Source of the DNA: UBA8904 sp964394715
Lineage (GTDB): Bacteria; Desulfobacterota; Syntrophia; Syntrophales; Smithellaceae
Length of the DNA stretch: 64,000 bases
Assembly (NCBI GenBank): GCA_964394715.1
Contig: CAYMYR010000004.1
Span: forward strand, 16,209-80,208
Direction of reading: 5' to 3'
A program made the translations under genes and the position numbers. This document shows positions 43,186 through 52,496 of this stretch, in pieces. The notes beneath the pieces are model-generated. The model did not search any database and was not told the DNA's origin. It saw only the letters and a program-made list of their open reading frames with translations. How positions within the stretch are numbered: position 1 is the stretch's first letter; every line of letters starts with the position of its first letter.

Positions 43186-44265
43186 GTGCGCATCGTTATT
43201 GCTGGAGGAGGAACAGGCGGTCATTTGTTTCCCGGCATTGCCGTCGCGGAGGAATTTCTAAAACGCGATCCTCAAAACAGGGTGATTTTCATTGGTACAA
43301 AAAGGGGGATTGAACACAGACTGCTGGGATCGTTGGGCTACGAGCTTAAAGAAATTGATGTGGAAGGTTTAATGGGAAGGGGAATAAGAGCATTGATAAA
43401 AGGCGTTTATGCGATACCGAACAGCATGTTGCAGTCCAGACGGATCCTGAAGTCCTTCAGGCCGGATGTTGTCATCGGTGTCGGCGGTTATGCTTCGGGC
43501 CCTGCGGTGATGGCCGCCTGGTTGATGCGCATTCCCACCGCCATAGCCGAGCAGAACGCTCTGGCGGGAAATACAAATCGTATTCTCGGCAGGTTTGTGG
43601 ATAAAATATTTGTTACCTATGAACAGAGCAAAAATCAGTTTTCATCGGGCAAGGTGATGGTCACGGGTAATCCGGTAAGGGCGGCTTTTACAGAGCGTCT
43701 GGGCAATCCGGTTCCCCGAAAATCCATCCGTCAGATTCTGGTTTTTGGCGGTTCGCAGGGAGCGGCGGCCATCAATAAAGCGGTGGTGGCCATGCTGCCT
43801 CATCTGCAGAAGATGAAAGATTCCCTGAAGATTGTTCACCAGACCGGGGAACGCGATCTGGTAATGGTGAAGAAAGCTTATGAGCAGTATGGACTGGATG
43901 CCCGGGTGAGTCCGTTTATCGAGGATATGGTGTCCGCTTATGAATTGTCCGATCTGATCATCTGCCGTGCGGGAGCGACATCCCTGGCTGAAATTACTGC
44001 GGCGGGGCGCGCTTCGATTCTCATTCCCTTCCCGTGGGCGGCAAATGATCATCAGACATTGAACGCACAGGCGATGGTTGAAGCGGGGGCCGCTGAGATG
44101 ATCAAAGAGAGCGAACTCACGCCGGAGACATTGTTTGCGCTGGTGGAATCCCTTCTGTCGGATGAACGGAAATTGCGGGACATGGAAGACAGATCCAGAA
44201 AAGCCGGAAGGCTGGATGCCGCCGCAAAAATCGTGGATGCCTGCCTTCAGCTGGCAGTCCAATAA
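43186..44265 (+). CDS. murG: UDP-GlcNAc:lipid I glycosyltransferase MurG
   Basis: Peripheral GT-B enzyme converting lipid I to lipid II on the inner membrane face. N-terminal GGGTGGHLFPGIAVAEEF, middle VGGYASGPAVMAAWL and AIAEQNALAGNTNR, C-terminal domain VFGGSQGAAAINKAV and ICRAGATSLAEI. Start at GTG 43186 (GAGGAAG upstream); the GTG at 43150 would add 12 residues before the glycine loop. 359 residues. Confidence 0.96.
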   Translation: MRIVIAGGGTGGHLFPGIAVAEEFLKRDPQNRVIFIGTKRGIEHRLLGSLGYELKEIDVEGLMGRGIRALIKGVYAIPNSMLQSRRILKSFRPDVVIGVGGYASGPAVMAAWLMRIPTAIAEQNALAGNTNRILGRFVDKIFVTYEQSKNQFSSGKVMVTGNPVRAAFTERLGNPVPRKSIRQILVFGGSQGAAAINKAVVAMLPHLQKMKDSLKIVHQTGERDLVMVKKAYEQYGLDARVSPFIEDMVSAYELSDLIICRAGATSLAEITAAGRASILIPFPWAANDHQTLNAQAMVEAGAAEMIKESELTPETLFALVESLLSDERKLRDMEDRSRKAGRLDAAAKIVDACLQLAVQ

Positions 44266-44301
44266 ACGGCTGAAAAACATTACATAGGAAGAAGTGAAGC
44301 A

Positions 44302-45714
44302 ATGGGAAAAGATCGAGAGACCGGGTTCATGCAGCGCAAAGTCAAGCGCATTCATTTTGTCGGCATCGGCGGTATCGGCATGAGCGGTATTGCCGAGGTA
44401 TTACTGAACCTTGGTTATGGCATCAGCGGCTCGGATGTTCTGGTTTCCGATACAACGAAGCGGCTGCAGCAGCTGGGTGCGAAAGTTGCTGTTGGACACG
44501 CGGCGGAAAATATCGGAAACGCAGACGTGGTTGTAACATCTACAGCGGTCAAGACGGACAATCCGGAAGTGATTGAGGCGCATGAGAAAAATGTTCCGGT
44601 CATTCCCCGGGCGGAAATGCTTGCGGAGCTTCTGAAAATGAAGTTTTCCGTTGCCGTTTCCGGAAGCCATGGGAAAACAACGACAACCTCCATGGTGTCT
44701 ACAATCCTTGCGCGGGGCGGTCTGGACCCGACCATGGTGATCGGTGGGAAACTGGCCAGTATTGGCTCCAATGCGCGTCTGGGCGACGGCGACATCATTG
44801 TTGCTGAAGCCGATGAGAGTGACGGTTCGTTTTTAAAACTGTCGCCGACGATTGCCGTGATTACCAACATTGATCGTGAACATCTTGACTATTACCCGGG
44901 CATTGAAGAAATCAAGGACGCTTTCCTGAAGTTTGCCAACATTGTTCCCTTCTATGGCTGTGTTGTGATGTGCAATGACAATGAGCATATCCGCGAGATT
45001 GCCGGATCCATCAAGCGCCGGGTCATTACATACGGCATTGAGCATCCTTCGGACTATACCGCGAGGGACATCCGCTTTCTGGAAACAAAAACCGTTTACC
45101 AATTATTTTATCATGAAGAGAACCTGGGGGATGTCGAATTGTTCGTCCCGGGGCTTTTTAATGTTTACAACTCGATGGCCGCCGCGGCGGTGGGGCGGGA
45201 GCTGGCACTGGATATGGAGACGGTCAAAAGAGGTTTACAGAGCTTTTCAGGAGTCCAGCGGCGCCTGGAAATCAAAGGCCATTCCCGGGGGATTACGGTG
45301 GTGGATGATTATGGTCATCACCCGACGGAAATCATGGCGACATTGGCTGCTGCCCGGCAAATGTGGAAAGGACGGCTGATCGTTATTTTCCAGCCGCACC
45401 GCTTTACGCGCACCCAGGCACTGTTTGATGAATTCACCCGGTCGTTTGGCGATGCAGACTTGCTGCTGCTCAACGATATTTATCCGGCGAGCGAAGCACC
45501 GATTCCCGGAATCAATTCCGCCGCTCTCTGGGCAGCCATCAAGGAAAACGGCCACCCGCATGTGGAATATATCGGTCAGGCGCAGAACACAGTGGACTTT
45601 CTGCTGGCCAATACAAAACCAGGCGACACGGTGATCACCCTGGGTGCGGGCAGTGTATATAAAATCGGTGAAGTTTTTTTGGAGCAGCTGGACAGCCGGG
45701 GAGAGAATAAATGA
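44302..45714 (+). CDS. murC: UDP-N-acetylmuramate:L-alanine ligase MurC
   Basis: First muropeptide ligase, adding L-alanine. Start region RIHFVGIGGIGMSGIAEVL, P-loop VSGSHGKTTTTSM (about residue 118), EADESDGSFL and VVDDYGHHPTEI, all typical. 470 residues. A second ATG at 44329 (MQRKVKRIHFVG) is an equally plausible start. Its end overlaps murB by ATGA. Confidence 0.97.
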   Translation: MGKDRETGFMQRKVKRIHFVGIGGIGMSGIAEVLLNLGYGISGSDVLVSDTTKRLQQLGAKVAVGHAAENIGNADVVVTSTAVKTDNPEVIEAHEKNVPVIPRAEMLAELLKMKFSVAVSGSHGKTTTTSMVSTILARGGLDPTMVIGGKLASIGSNARLGDGDIIVAEADESDGSFLKLSPTIAVITNIDREHLDYYPGIEEIKDAFLKFANIVPFYGCVVMCNDNEHIREIAGSIKRRVITYGIEHPSDYTARDIRFLETKTVYQLFYHEENLGDVELFVPGLFNVYNSMAAAAVGRELALDMETVKRGLQSFSGVQRRLEIKGHSRGITVVDDYGHHPTEIMATLAAARQMWKGRLIVIFQPHRFTRTQALFDEFTRSFGDADLLLLNDIYPASEAPIPGINSAALWAAIKENGHPHVEYIGQAQNTVDFLLANTKPGDTVITLGAGSVYKIGEVFLEQLDSRGENK

Positions 45715-46640
45715 CGGCACGCAGTCAGGCCATACAGGAAGTACTGAGTGGCATGGATATTGGTAAAATCTGGTATGATGAACCGATGTCGCGTCATGCT
45801 TCCCTCAAGCTGGGAGGCAGGGTAGACGCGCTGGTCCTGGTAGAGTCAGAAAGTCAGCTCAAGGAACTGATTCAAAGACTCACAGCGGGAAATATTCCCT
45901 TTATGCCGGTGGGCAATCTCACCAACATCATTGTGCGTGACGGCGGATACCGTGGGGTCATGTTATGGATGCATGGATTGGATCAGGCTGCCTGTGAGGC
46001 AGCGGAAGGGGGACAATACTTCATTCGCGCACAGGCTGGTGTTGGACTCTCGCGGGTTGTGGGACTTGCGGCCGCGGAGGAATTGACGGGCCTGGAGTTC
46101 TGCACGGGAATTCCCGGAAGTGTGGGGGGAGCCGTCTGGATGAACGCCGGTGCATATGGAACGGAAATCAAGGACGTCGTTTCCAGTGTTACAGTAATCG
46201 ACGGCCATGCGGAAAGGAAAATATTGCGGCGTGATGAAATTGTCTTTGCCTATCGCCTGTCAAACCTGCCCGCGGATGTCATTGTGTGCGGAGCCTGTTT
46301 TGTATTGAAAAAGGGCAGTGAAGCGCAGATTCGGGAGCGGATGGCCCAGATCATGAAATGGAGGCAGGAAAAGCATCCACTGCAGTATCCCAGCGCGGGT
46401 TCGGTTTTTAAGAACCTGCCCGGGCTTCCTGCAGGTAGATTGATTGAAGAACTGGGCTTGAAAGGGATGAGGCGAGGTGATGCTCAGGTCTCGAAACAGC
46501 ACGCCAATTTTATTATCAACAAAGGCCGGGGAACCGCTCAGGACGTGATTACGCTGATCACGATGATTCAGGAGAAGGCCCGAAAAGAAAGAGGTGTCGA
46601 ACTGGAAACAGAAGTGAAGATTATTGGAGAGAACCCATGA
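45711..46640 (+). CDS. murB: UDP-N-acetylenolpyruvoylglucosamine reductase MurB
   Basis: FAD enzyme that makes UDP-MurNAc using NADPH. Conserved blocks: SRHASLKLGGRVDAL, GLEFCTGIPGSVGGAVWMNAGAYG-type flavin site, the catalytic serine in PSAGSVFKNL and the late glutamate in ELETEVKIIGE. The first flavin loop, normally GxGSNLL, reads VGNLTNIIVRDGG here, with Thr for Ser and no second Gly. 309 residues, type I length. Coupled on both sides by ATGA overlaps with murC and ftsQ. Confidence 0.95.
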   Translation: MTARSQAIQEVLSGMDIGKIWYDEPMSRHASLKLGGRVDALVLVESESQLKELIQRLTAGNIPFMPVGNLTNIIVRDGGYRGVMLWMHGLDQAACEAAEGGQYFIRAQAGVGLSRVVGLAAAEELTGLEFCTGIPGSVGGAVWMNAGAYGTEIKDVVSSVTVIDGHAERKILRRDEIVFAYRLSNLPADVIVCGACFVLKKGSEAQIRERMAQIMKWRQEKHPLQYPSAGSVFKNLPGLPAGRLIEELGLKGMRRGDAQVSKQHANFIINKGRGTAQDVITLITMIQEKARKERGVELETEVKIIGENP

Positions 46641-47482
46641 ATGGAAGAATGAAAGTCAGCCTGGAAGCCAAAAAGAACCGACTGCGCCGGCGCATCATCG
46701 GTGCTTTGGGGGAATCTCTGGGTGCGATGAGCCTGCTCGCCGCAGCGACCGTTCTGGGTGCCCTGTTTGTTTATTCCTACAGCACGATTTTGAGTTCTCC
46801 GTACTTTTCGATCAGGGAAATATCCGTGCGCGGGGTTAAAGAGCTGACGGAAAAGGACATTCTGGCCTCGGCAAAAATCAGGATGCGTTCGAATATCCTG
46901 TCCGTCAACACAGATGCCGTGGCTAAACGAATATCCGTGAATCCCTGGATTAAAAGTGTCTATGTCGGCAGGGAGCTTCCGGATCGTCTTGTCCTGGAGG
47001 TCCGTGAGCGGACACCGGTTGCTCTGGTCAAGCAGGCAGGTGCTTTGTATCTGATGGATGTGGATGGATTCGTTTTCAAGAAATTGTCCAGGGCCGATGA
47101 AGTGGACCTGGCCATTCTGTCGGGTGTGGATGTCCGGGCAAAATCAGCATCCGTGCTTGTTGGCGAAGCGCTGAAACTTCTGGAGAAGCTTTCTGCCGAA
47201 GATCATCATACGTTTCTTGGGGAGGTTTCAGAAATTCACGTTGATGAGGTGTTTGGCTTATCCATTTTGACGGATAAAGGTCTCCATTTGAAGCTGGGTC
47301 GGGAGAATTTCGCAGGCAAATTGAATCAACTGCAAGTTGTTCTGGCGGACCTGGAAAAGAGAGGGTTGAAAAATGGTCATTTGTTTGTTGATCTGGCCGA
47401 TATTTCCAAGGTGACTGTGCAGCGCAAGGACACGCTCGGAAAGGCGCAGGATAGGAAAAAAGGACCTCAGTACAGTATATAA
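46637..47482 (+). CDS. ftsQ: Cell division protein FtsQ (DivIB)
   Basis: Bitopic divisome scaffold. Basic cytoplasmic start (KKNRLRRRIIG), membrane helix at residues 28-52, POTRA domain from YFSIREISVRGVKELTEKDI (residues 57-125), then the FtsQ beta domain with KNGHLFVDLADISKVTVQ near the end. 281 residues. GGAGAG ribosome site inside murB. No ddl gene stands between murB and ftsQ, unlike E. coli. Confidence 0.93.
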   Translation: MNGRMKVSLEAKKNRLRRRIIGALGESLGAMSLLAAATVLGALFVYSYSTILSSPYFSIREISVRGVKELTEKDILASAKIRMRSNILSVNTDAVAKRISVNPWIKSVYVGRELPDRLVLEVRERTPVALVKQAGALYLMDVDGFVFKKLSRADEVDLAILSGVDVRAKSASVLVGEALKLLEKLSAEDHHTFLGEVSEIHVDEVFGLSILTDKGLHLKLGRENFAGKLNQLQVVLADLEKRGLKNGHLFVDLADISKVTVQRKDTLGKAQDRKKGPQYSI

Positions 47483-47517
47483 ATGAATGCCTGACGGCTG
47501 TGAAGAAGGGTGACATT

Positions 47518-48744
47518 ATGGGGAGAAAAAGCAACGTTCTCGTGGGGATTGATATTGGAACAACGAAAACGACGGCGGTAGTCGGAGAGATGAAGGAGAC
47601 CGGCATCGATATCATCGGCATGGGAATCACACCGGCCAAAGAATTGAAAAAAGGCGGATTGGTTAACATCGACAATACCGTTGATGCGGTTAAAAAGGCC
47701 GTGGAGGACGCCGAACACATGTCCGGCTGCCGTATCAATTCCGCATATGTCGGTATTGCCGGCAGCCATATTAAGGGACAGAACTCGCTGGGGATCGTCG
47801 CAGTCAAAGGACGGGAAGTCGGCGAAGACGATCTCTTGCGAGCGGTTGAAGCATCCAAGGCCATTGCCATTCCCGTGGACCGGGAAATCCTTCACACACT
47901 GCCCCAGAACTACGTGGTGGACGGACAGGACGGCATCCGTGATCCCGTGGGAATGTCAGGGGTCCGCCTGGAGGCGAAAGTCCATATCGTGACCGGTGCG
48001 TCTGCCTCCATTCAGAATGTGGTGAAGTCCGTCAATCGTGTCGGCCTGGATATCGAAGATGTTGTGCTGGAGCAGCTTGCGGCAAGCGAAGCGGTTCTCA
48101 GCAATGATGAAAAAGATCTGGGAGTGGCTTTGATTGACATCGGTGGATCCACCACCGGAATCGCCATCTTTGCGGAAGGCAGCATCAAACATACAGCCAC
48201 CCTGCCGGTGGGAGGGAATTTCCTGACTTCAGATATTGCTACCGGTTTGCGCACACCTTTTGCGGAAGCGGAAAAAATCAAACTGAAGTACGGTTGTGCG
48301 CTGACATCAATGATTCCAAAGGAAGAGACCATTGAAGTGCCCAGTGTCGGCGGCAGGGAAGCCCGTATGGTGTCCCGCCAGATTCTGGGAAGAATCGTTG
48401 AGCCCCGGATGGATGAAATTCTTAATATGGCTCTGAAGGAAATGGTCCGTTCCGGTTACGAGGATCTGCTGGCGGCGGGTCTCGTGCTGACCGGTGGCGC
48501 TTCGCTTTTGCCGGGTTTAACGGAGATGGCGGAACAGATTTTTGACATGCCGGTTCGCCTTGGTAATCCGGTGGGCGTCGGCGGATTAAGTGATGTGGCC
48601 AATTCACCGGCTTTTGCCGTCGGGGTTGGTTTGATTATTTACGGCAGTAAAAACCTGTCCAGCGATTCAGTTTATCGCAAGACGGGTAATGCTTTCAGTG
48701 AATTTTTGAAAACAGTCAAGAAATGGTTTTTAGAATTTTTCTAA
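47518..48744 (+). CDS. ftsA: Cell division protein FtsA
   Basis: Actin-like ATPase that anchors FtsZ to the membrane. VGIDIGTTKTTAVVGE at the N-terminus (phosphate loop 1), the SHI-LH domain with YVGIAGSHIKGQNS, LIDIGGSTTGIAIF (phosphate loop 2), and LTGGASLLPGLTEMA (adenosine loop). A C-terminal amphipathic helix (FSEFLKTVKKWFLEFF) is the membrane anchor. Start at ATG 47518 (AAGAAGGG upstream). 408 residues. Confidence 0.97.
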   Translation: MGRKSNVLVGIDIGTTKTTAVVGEMKETGIDIIGMGITPAKELKKGGLVNIDNTVDAVKKAVEDAEHMSGCRINSAYVGIAGSHIKGQNSLGIVAVKGREVGEDDLLRAVEASKAIAIPVDREILHTLPQNYVVDGQDGIRDPVGMSGVRLEAKVHIVTGASASIQNVVKSVNRVGLDIEDVVLEQLAASEAVLSNDEKDLGVALIDIGGSTTGIAIFAEGSIKHTATLPVGGNFLTSDIATGLRTPFAEAEKIKLKYGCALTSMIPKEETIEVPSVGGREARMVSRQILGRIVEPRMDEILNMALKEMVRSGYEDLLAAGLVLTGGASLLPGLTEMAEQIFDMPVRLGNPVGVGGLSDVANSPAFAVGVGLIIYGSKNLSSDSVYRKTGNAFSEFLKTVKKWFLEFF

Positions 48745-48762
48745 ACAAAGAAGGGGGTGCGC

Positions 48763-49914
48763 ATGTTTGAACTAACGGAGGTATGTATCGAAAATTCGGC
48801 AAGAATCAAAGTAATCGGCGCGGGAGGGGGCGGCGGCAACGCCGTCAATACGATGATTTCCTATTCACTGCGGGGGGTCGATTTTATGATCGCGAACACC
48901 GACTCCCAGGCGCTGGGAGCTTCGGATGCTCCCGTCAAAATCCAGATCGGTGCTGAACTCACCAAGGGGCTGGGAGCGGGCTCCAATCCAGACATCGGCA
49001 GGCAGGCGGCTCTGGAATCCCGCGATGAAATCCGCCGTCAGCTGGAAGGCGCGGACATGATTTTCATTACCGCGGGACTGGGAGGAGGAACGGGTACAGG
49101 TGCCGCGCCGATCATTGCACAGGTGGCCCGCGAAAGCGGAGCCCTGACGGTGGCAGTGGTGACAAAGCCCTTTCAGTTTGAGGGCAAAAAAAGGAATCTG
49201 CAGGCCGAGGAAGGTATCGTGCAACTGCGTGATGTGGTGGATACCCTGATTGTTGTTCCCAATCAGCGGTTGCTGAGCCTTGGCGGGCGCGGGCTTTCGC
49301 TTCTGGATGCTTTCAAAAAGGCGGATGATATTCTTTATCAGGCCGTCAAGGGCATATCCGATCTGATTGTTGTTCCGGGCTTGATTAACCTCGATTTCGC
49401 CGATGTGAAAAACATCATGTGCAATATGGGCATGGCGCTCATGGGTACCGGCACGGCCAGTGGTGAGAACCGCGCAGTTGAGGCCGCACAGCGGGCGATC
49501 TCATCTCCGCTTCTGGAAGACAACACGATTCAGGGGGCACAGGGGATCCTGCTCAGCATCACCGGTGGACCGGACATGAGCCTGTACGAAGTCAATGAAG
49601 CATCATCGCTGATTCAGGCCGAGGCACATGAAGACGCAAATATCATCTTCGGTACCGTGATTGACGAAAACATGAAAGATGAGATCCGGATTACCGTTAT
49701 TGCAACCGGATTTGAAGATGCGATGAAAAGAAAGCAGGCGCCGTCCAATGTGGCTCATCTGGGCGGTTTCCGGAAAGAAGATTTATCGACGCCGGCGTAT
49801 ATGCGCAGAGAAAAATCCCGTGATCAGGCAAATGTGCTGACCATCGGGATCAACGATGAAAGTCAAAACGTCGATATTGATATTCCCACGTTCCTGCGCA
49901 GGCAGGCGGACTAA
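48763..49914 (+). CDS. ftsZ: Cell division protein FtsZ
   Basis: Tubulin-like GTPase forming the Z ring. VIGAGGGGGNAVNTMI at the N-terminus, the tubulin signature GGGTGTG at residues 107-113, NLDFADVKNIM, and the conserved C-terminal peptide DIPTFLRRQAD that binds FtsA. Start at ATG 48763 (AAGGGGG upstream), giving 383 residues. Last gene of the dcw cluster. The 120-bp gap that follows has a small hairpin (ACCGG/CCGGT, 49961-49975) without a T-run. Confidence 0.98.
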   Translation: MFELTEVCIENSARIKVIGAGGGGGNAVNTMISYSLRGVDFMIANTDSQALGASDAPVKIQIGAELTKGLGAGSNPDIGRQAALESRDEIRRQLEGADMIFITAGLGGGTGTGAAPIIAQVARESGALTVAVVTKPFQFEGKKRNLQAEEGIVQLRDVVDTLIVVPNQRLLSLGGRGLSLLDAFKKADDILYQAVKGISDLIVVPGLINLDFADVKNIMCNMGMALMGTGTASGENRAVEAAQRAISSPLLEDNTIQGAQGILLSITGGPDMSLYEVNEASSLIQAEAHEDANIIFGTVIDENMKDEIRITVIATGFEDAMKRKQAPSNVAHLGGFRKEDLSTPAYMRREKSRDQANVLTIGINDESQNVDIDIPTFLRRQAD

Positions 49915-50037
49915 AAGGATGTTCGTGGTTTTCTGCCGGATGCCGTAAGGAACTCCCCTGACCGGGAAAACCGGTTAAGTCGTCATTGTGACAGTGGTAC
50001 GACGTGAGTGCGGCAAAACAGAGGCCATGTTAGGCGC

Positions 50038-51747
50038 ATGAACTGGAAGCAGAAAAAACATTGTGAAACCCTTTTGTCCCGGGAACGGGGTTTTGTTAAG
50101 AAAATATGGGGGACCTGTCATACCGTTTGCCTGGCTTATCCCAATATTTACCGGATCGGCATGGCAAACCTCGGGTTCCAGTCCATCTATAAGATCATTA
50201 ACGAGTTGCCCTCCTTTCTTTGTGAAAGAGTGTTTCTGCCCGTGTCCGGTGACGACGCCGAATTCGTCACCGGCGCGGCGGAAACGGTAAGCCTGGAAAA
50301 TCAGAAGCCCGTCCGTGATTTTGACATTCTGGCCGTATCCATCTCCTTTGAGAACGATTATCCGTCCGTTTTAAAACTTTTGGAACGAAGCGGGATTCCG
50401 CTCACGTCGAAGGACCGTAATAGCCGCCATCCACTGGTGATCGGAGGCGGGGTCGCGTTGACCCTGAACCCTGAACCCCTTGCGGATTACTTCGATTTAT
50501 TCATCCTTGGAGAAGCCGAGGAAGCCCTGCCGTTATTTGCTGCTGTCTTTTCCGAAGCCCGGCATCTTGAACTGGATAAAAAGACATTGCTCCTTGAAGC
50601 GCAAAAGAAACTACCGGGAGTTTACGTTCCTTCTCTTTACGCAGTAAACTATTCCCGCCAGGGGAAAATCCGGGATATTTTGCCCCTTGCCGATGGATTG
50701 CCCGGAAAAATTCGAATTTCTTCCATCAAAAACATCAATGCCTTTTCCACAACGGAAGTTATCTCAAGCCGTGATTCGGAAATGGCAGAGATGTATCTTG
50801 TGGAAGTCAATCGCGGATGCCCTCACCGTTGCCGGTTTTGCGCAGCAGGCCACGTTTACGCCCCGCCGCGTTTTCGCGGCTACGCGGAGATTATTTCGGC
50901 TGTCGATGACGGGCTTCGCATCAAGAAAAAAATAGGACTGGTCGGCACGGCGGTTTCCGATCATTCCGATCTGGTTAAAATTTGCCAATACATCGTCAAC
51001 CAGGGTGCTCAGGCAGGCATCGGTTCCCTTCGCCTGGACAGAATCAATGAAAACACTGTGAGTCTGATCAAAGAATGCGGTATCGAAACCGTCGCGCTTG
51101 CACCGGAGGCGGGAAGCCAGCGGCTGCGCGATTTTCTGCGCAAGGGAATATCGCTGGATGATATCTTAAATTCCGCCCGATGTCTCATTGAAAAGGAAAT
51201 ATTCAATCTGCGGTTATATTTTATGCTGGGCCTGCCGACGGAAGAAGAAGCGGATATTGACGCCATTATCGATCTGGTAAAGAAAATTCAGCACGCGGTG
51301 ATTGGCCACACCTCAGGGAAACGAAAATTCCGTCGTATCACCCTCAGCCTCAATCAGTTCATTCCCAAACCCCGCACTCCGCTGCAGTGGTGCGCGCTTG
51401 CGAATGTTCAGGATGTCGGGAAAAAAATTAAAAAGATTACCCGTGCTTTTCGTCAGGACAGGCAGATTCACGTGATTGCAGACGTGCCAAAGTGGAACTA
51501 TGTCCAGGCCCTTCTTTCTCTGGGCGACCGGCGCGTCGGCGATATTCTGCTGGCTGTCCATTTACGAAACGGAAACTGGTCACAGGCGCTCAAAGACGTC
51601 AACATCCATCCCGACTTCTATGTATACCGGCAGAAAGATCTGGATGAAATCATGCCCTGGGACGTGATCGATGTCGGCATGTCCAAAAAAAAGCTGTTGC
51701 AGGAATATGAAGAAGCGTTTTCCGAACATCACCAATCCACGCTGTAA
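50038..51747 (+). CDS. Radical SAM protein with N-terminal B12-binding-like domain (TIGR03960-like)
   Basis: The N-terminal 200 residues resemble cobalamin-binding radical SAM proteins (YRIGMANLGFQSIYKIIN, DILAVSISFENDYPSVLKLL, NPEPLADYFDLFILGEAEE). The radical SAM core follows, with the cluster motif NRGCPHRCRFCAAGHVY near residue 265 and LRLYFMLGLPTEEEAD. No His of a classical DxHxxG cobalamin site is obvious. Similar proteins are uncharacterised; some lie beside a DUF2344 partner and ribonuclease E/G in other genomes, but not here. Start at ATG 50038 (TTAGGCG upstream); a GTG at 50008 is possible. 569 residues. Substrate unknown. Confidence 0.85.
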   Translation: MNWKQKKHCETLLSRERGFVKKIWGTCHTVCLAYPNIYRIGMANLGFQSIYKIINELPSFLCERVFLPVSGDDAEFVTGAAETVSLENQKPVRDFDILAVSISFENDYPSVLKLLERSGIPLTSKDRNSRHPLVIGGGVALTLNPEPLADYFDLFILGEAEEALPLFAAVFSEARHLELDKKTLLLEAQKKLPGVYVPSLYAVNYSRQGKIRDILPLADGLPGKIRISSIKNINAFSTTEVISSRDSEMAEMYLVEVNRGCPHRCRFCAAGHVYAPPRFRGYAEIISAVDDGLRIKKKIGLVGTAVSDHSDLVKICQYIVNQGAQAGIGSLRLDRINENTVSLIKECGIETVALAPEAGSQRLRDFLRKGISLDDILNSARCLIEKEIFNLRLYFMLGLPTEEEADIDAIIDLVKKIQHAVIGHTSGKRKFRRITLSLNQFIPKPRTPLQWCALANVQDVGKKIKKITRAFRQDRQIHVIADVPKWNYVQALLSLGDRRVGDILLAVHLRNGNWSQALKDVNIHPDFYVYRQKDLDEIMPWDVIDVGMSKKKLLQEYEEAFSEHHQSTL

Positions 51748-51761
51748 GAAAATCAATGTTC

Positions 51762-52496
51762 TTATGAATGAACGGCCTGTCGGGGCCGACCGGTTTCAAG
51801 AATCACGAGCGCGTCGACAGCCACGGGATTGCCTTCTTTTACGATCAGGGGGTTAATGTCAATTTCGGCAATTTCGTCATGTGTCATCCCGAGTTCACCG
51901 ACACCGACCAGAGCTTTTACCAGGACGTCTTCATCAACAGCCCTTTCTCCACGGAAGGCATCCAGCAGCTTGACGGCTTTTATTTCATGGATCATCTCTA
52001 TCGCGTCTTCTTCCGTAAGGGGAGCAACGCGGAAACTGACGTCTTTCAAAGCTTCCGTAAAGATGCCCCCGATACCGAACATCACACATGGACCGAACTG
52101 GGGGTCGCGTGTAAGGCCGATGACGAATTCCCTGTTGCCCTTCACCATTTCCTGAACCAGAATGCCTTCCATGTGAATTCCCTTGTCCATCAGCTCATCA
52201 TAAGCCCGGGCCACGTCCTGTTCATTTTTCAGATTTACACGGACCATATCCATCTCGGTTTTGTGTGTAAGAGCCGGGCCAGATCCTTTAAGAACGACGG
52301 GAAAGCCGATCCTGGATGCCTGGTTCACCGCTTCTTCCCTCGACTGGACCAGTGACTCGCGCGTTACGGGAACGTCTGCGGATGCGACAATCTGTTTGGA
52401 TTCATATTCTGATAAAGCCCGCTGGCCGCCTTGAACAGCCTTTGATAAAATTCCGATGATTTTTTGCTTTCTTTTTGAAAAATTGACGTTTGTCAT
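51762..52496 (-). CDS. ADP-forming acyl-CoA synthetase, ATP-grasp (beta) subunit
   Basis: Reversibly makes ATP from ADP, phosphate and an acyl-CoA together with the alpha subunit encoded upstream; in anaerobes this conserves energy as acetate or other acids are formed. ATP-grasp domain features: YESKQIVASADVPVT, FPVVLKGSGPALTHKTEMDMV with the conserved His, VQEMVKGNREFVIGLTRDPQFGP-type lid and FGIGGIFTEALKD, ending AEIDINPLIV. 244 residues, the size of the separate archaeal-type beta subunit. The HK..-GGV motif usual in the family reads HKTEMDMV. Overlaps the alpha gene by ATGA. Confidence 0.9.
   Translation of the reverse strand: MTNVNFSKRKQKIIGILSKAVQGGQRALSEYESKQIVASADVPVTRESLVQSREEAVNQASRIGFPVVLKGSGPALTHKTEMDMVRVNLKNEQDVARAYDELMDKGIHMEGILVQEMVKGNREFVIGLTRDPQFGPCVMFGIGGIFTEALKDVSFRVAPLTEEDAIEMIHEIKAVKLLDAFRGERAVDEDVLVKALVGVGELGMTHDEIAEIDINPLIVKEGNPVAVDALVILETGRPRQAVHS

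Noticed and set aside
49920..50037. Riboswitch-like folding between ftsZ and the radical SAM gene
   Set aside because: Two short stems (ACCGG/CCGGT and GTCGT/ACGAC) occur, but without a cobalamin box or other conserved core, and stems this short are expected by chance.
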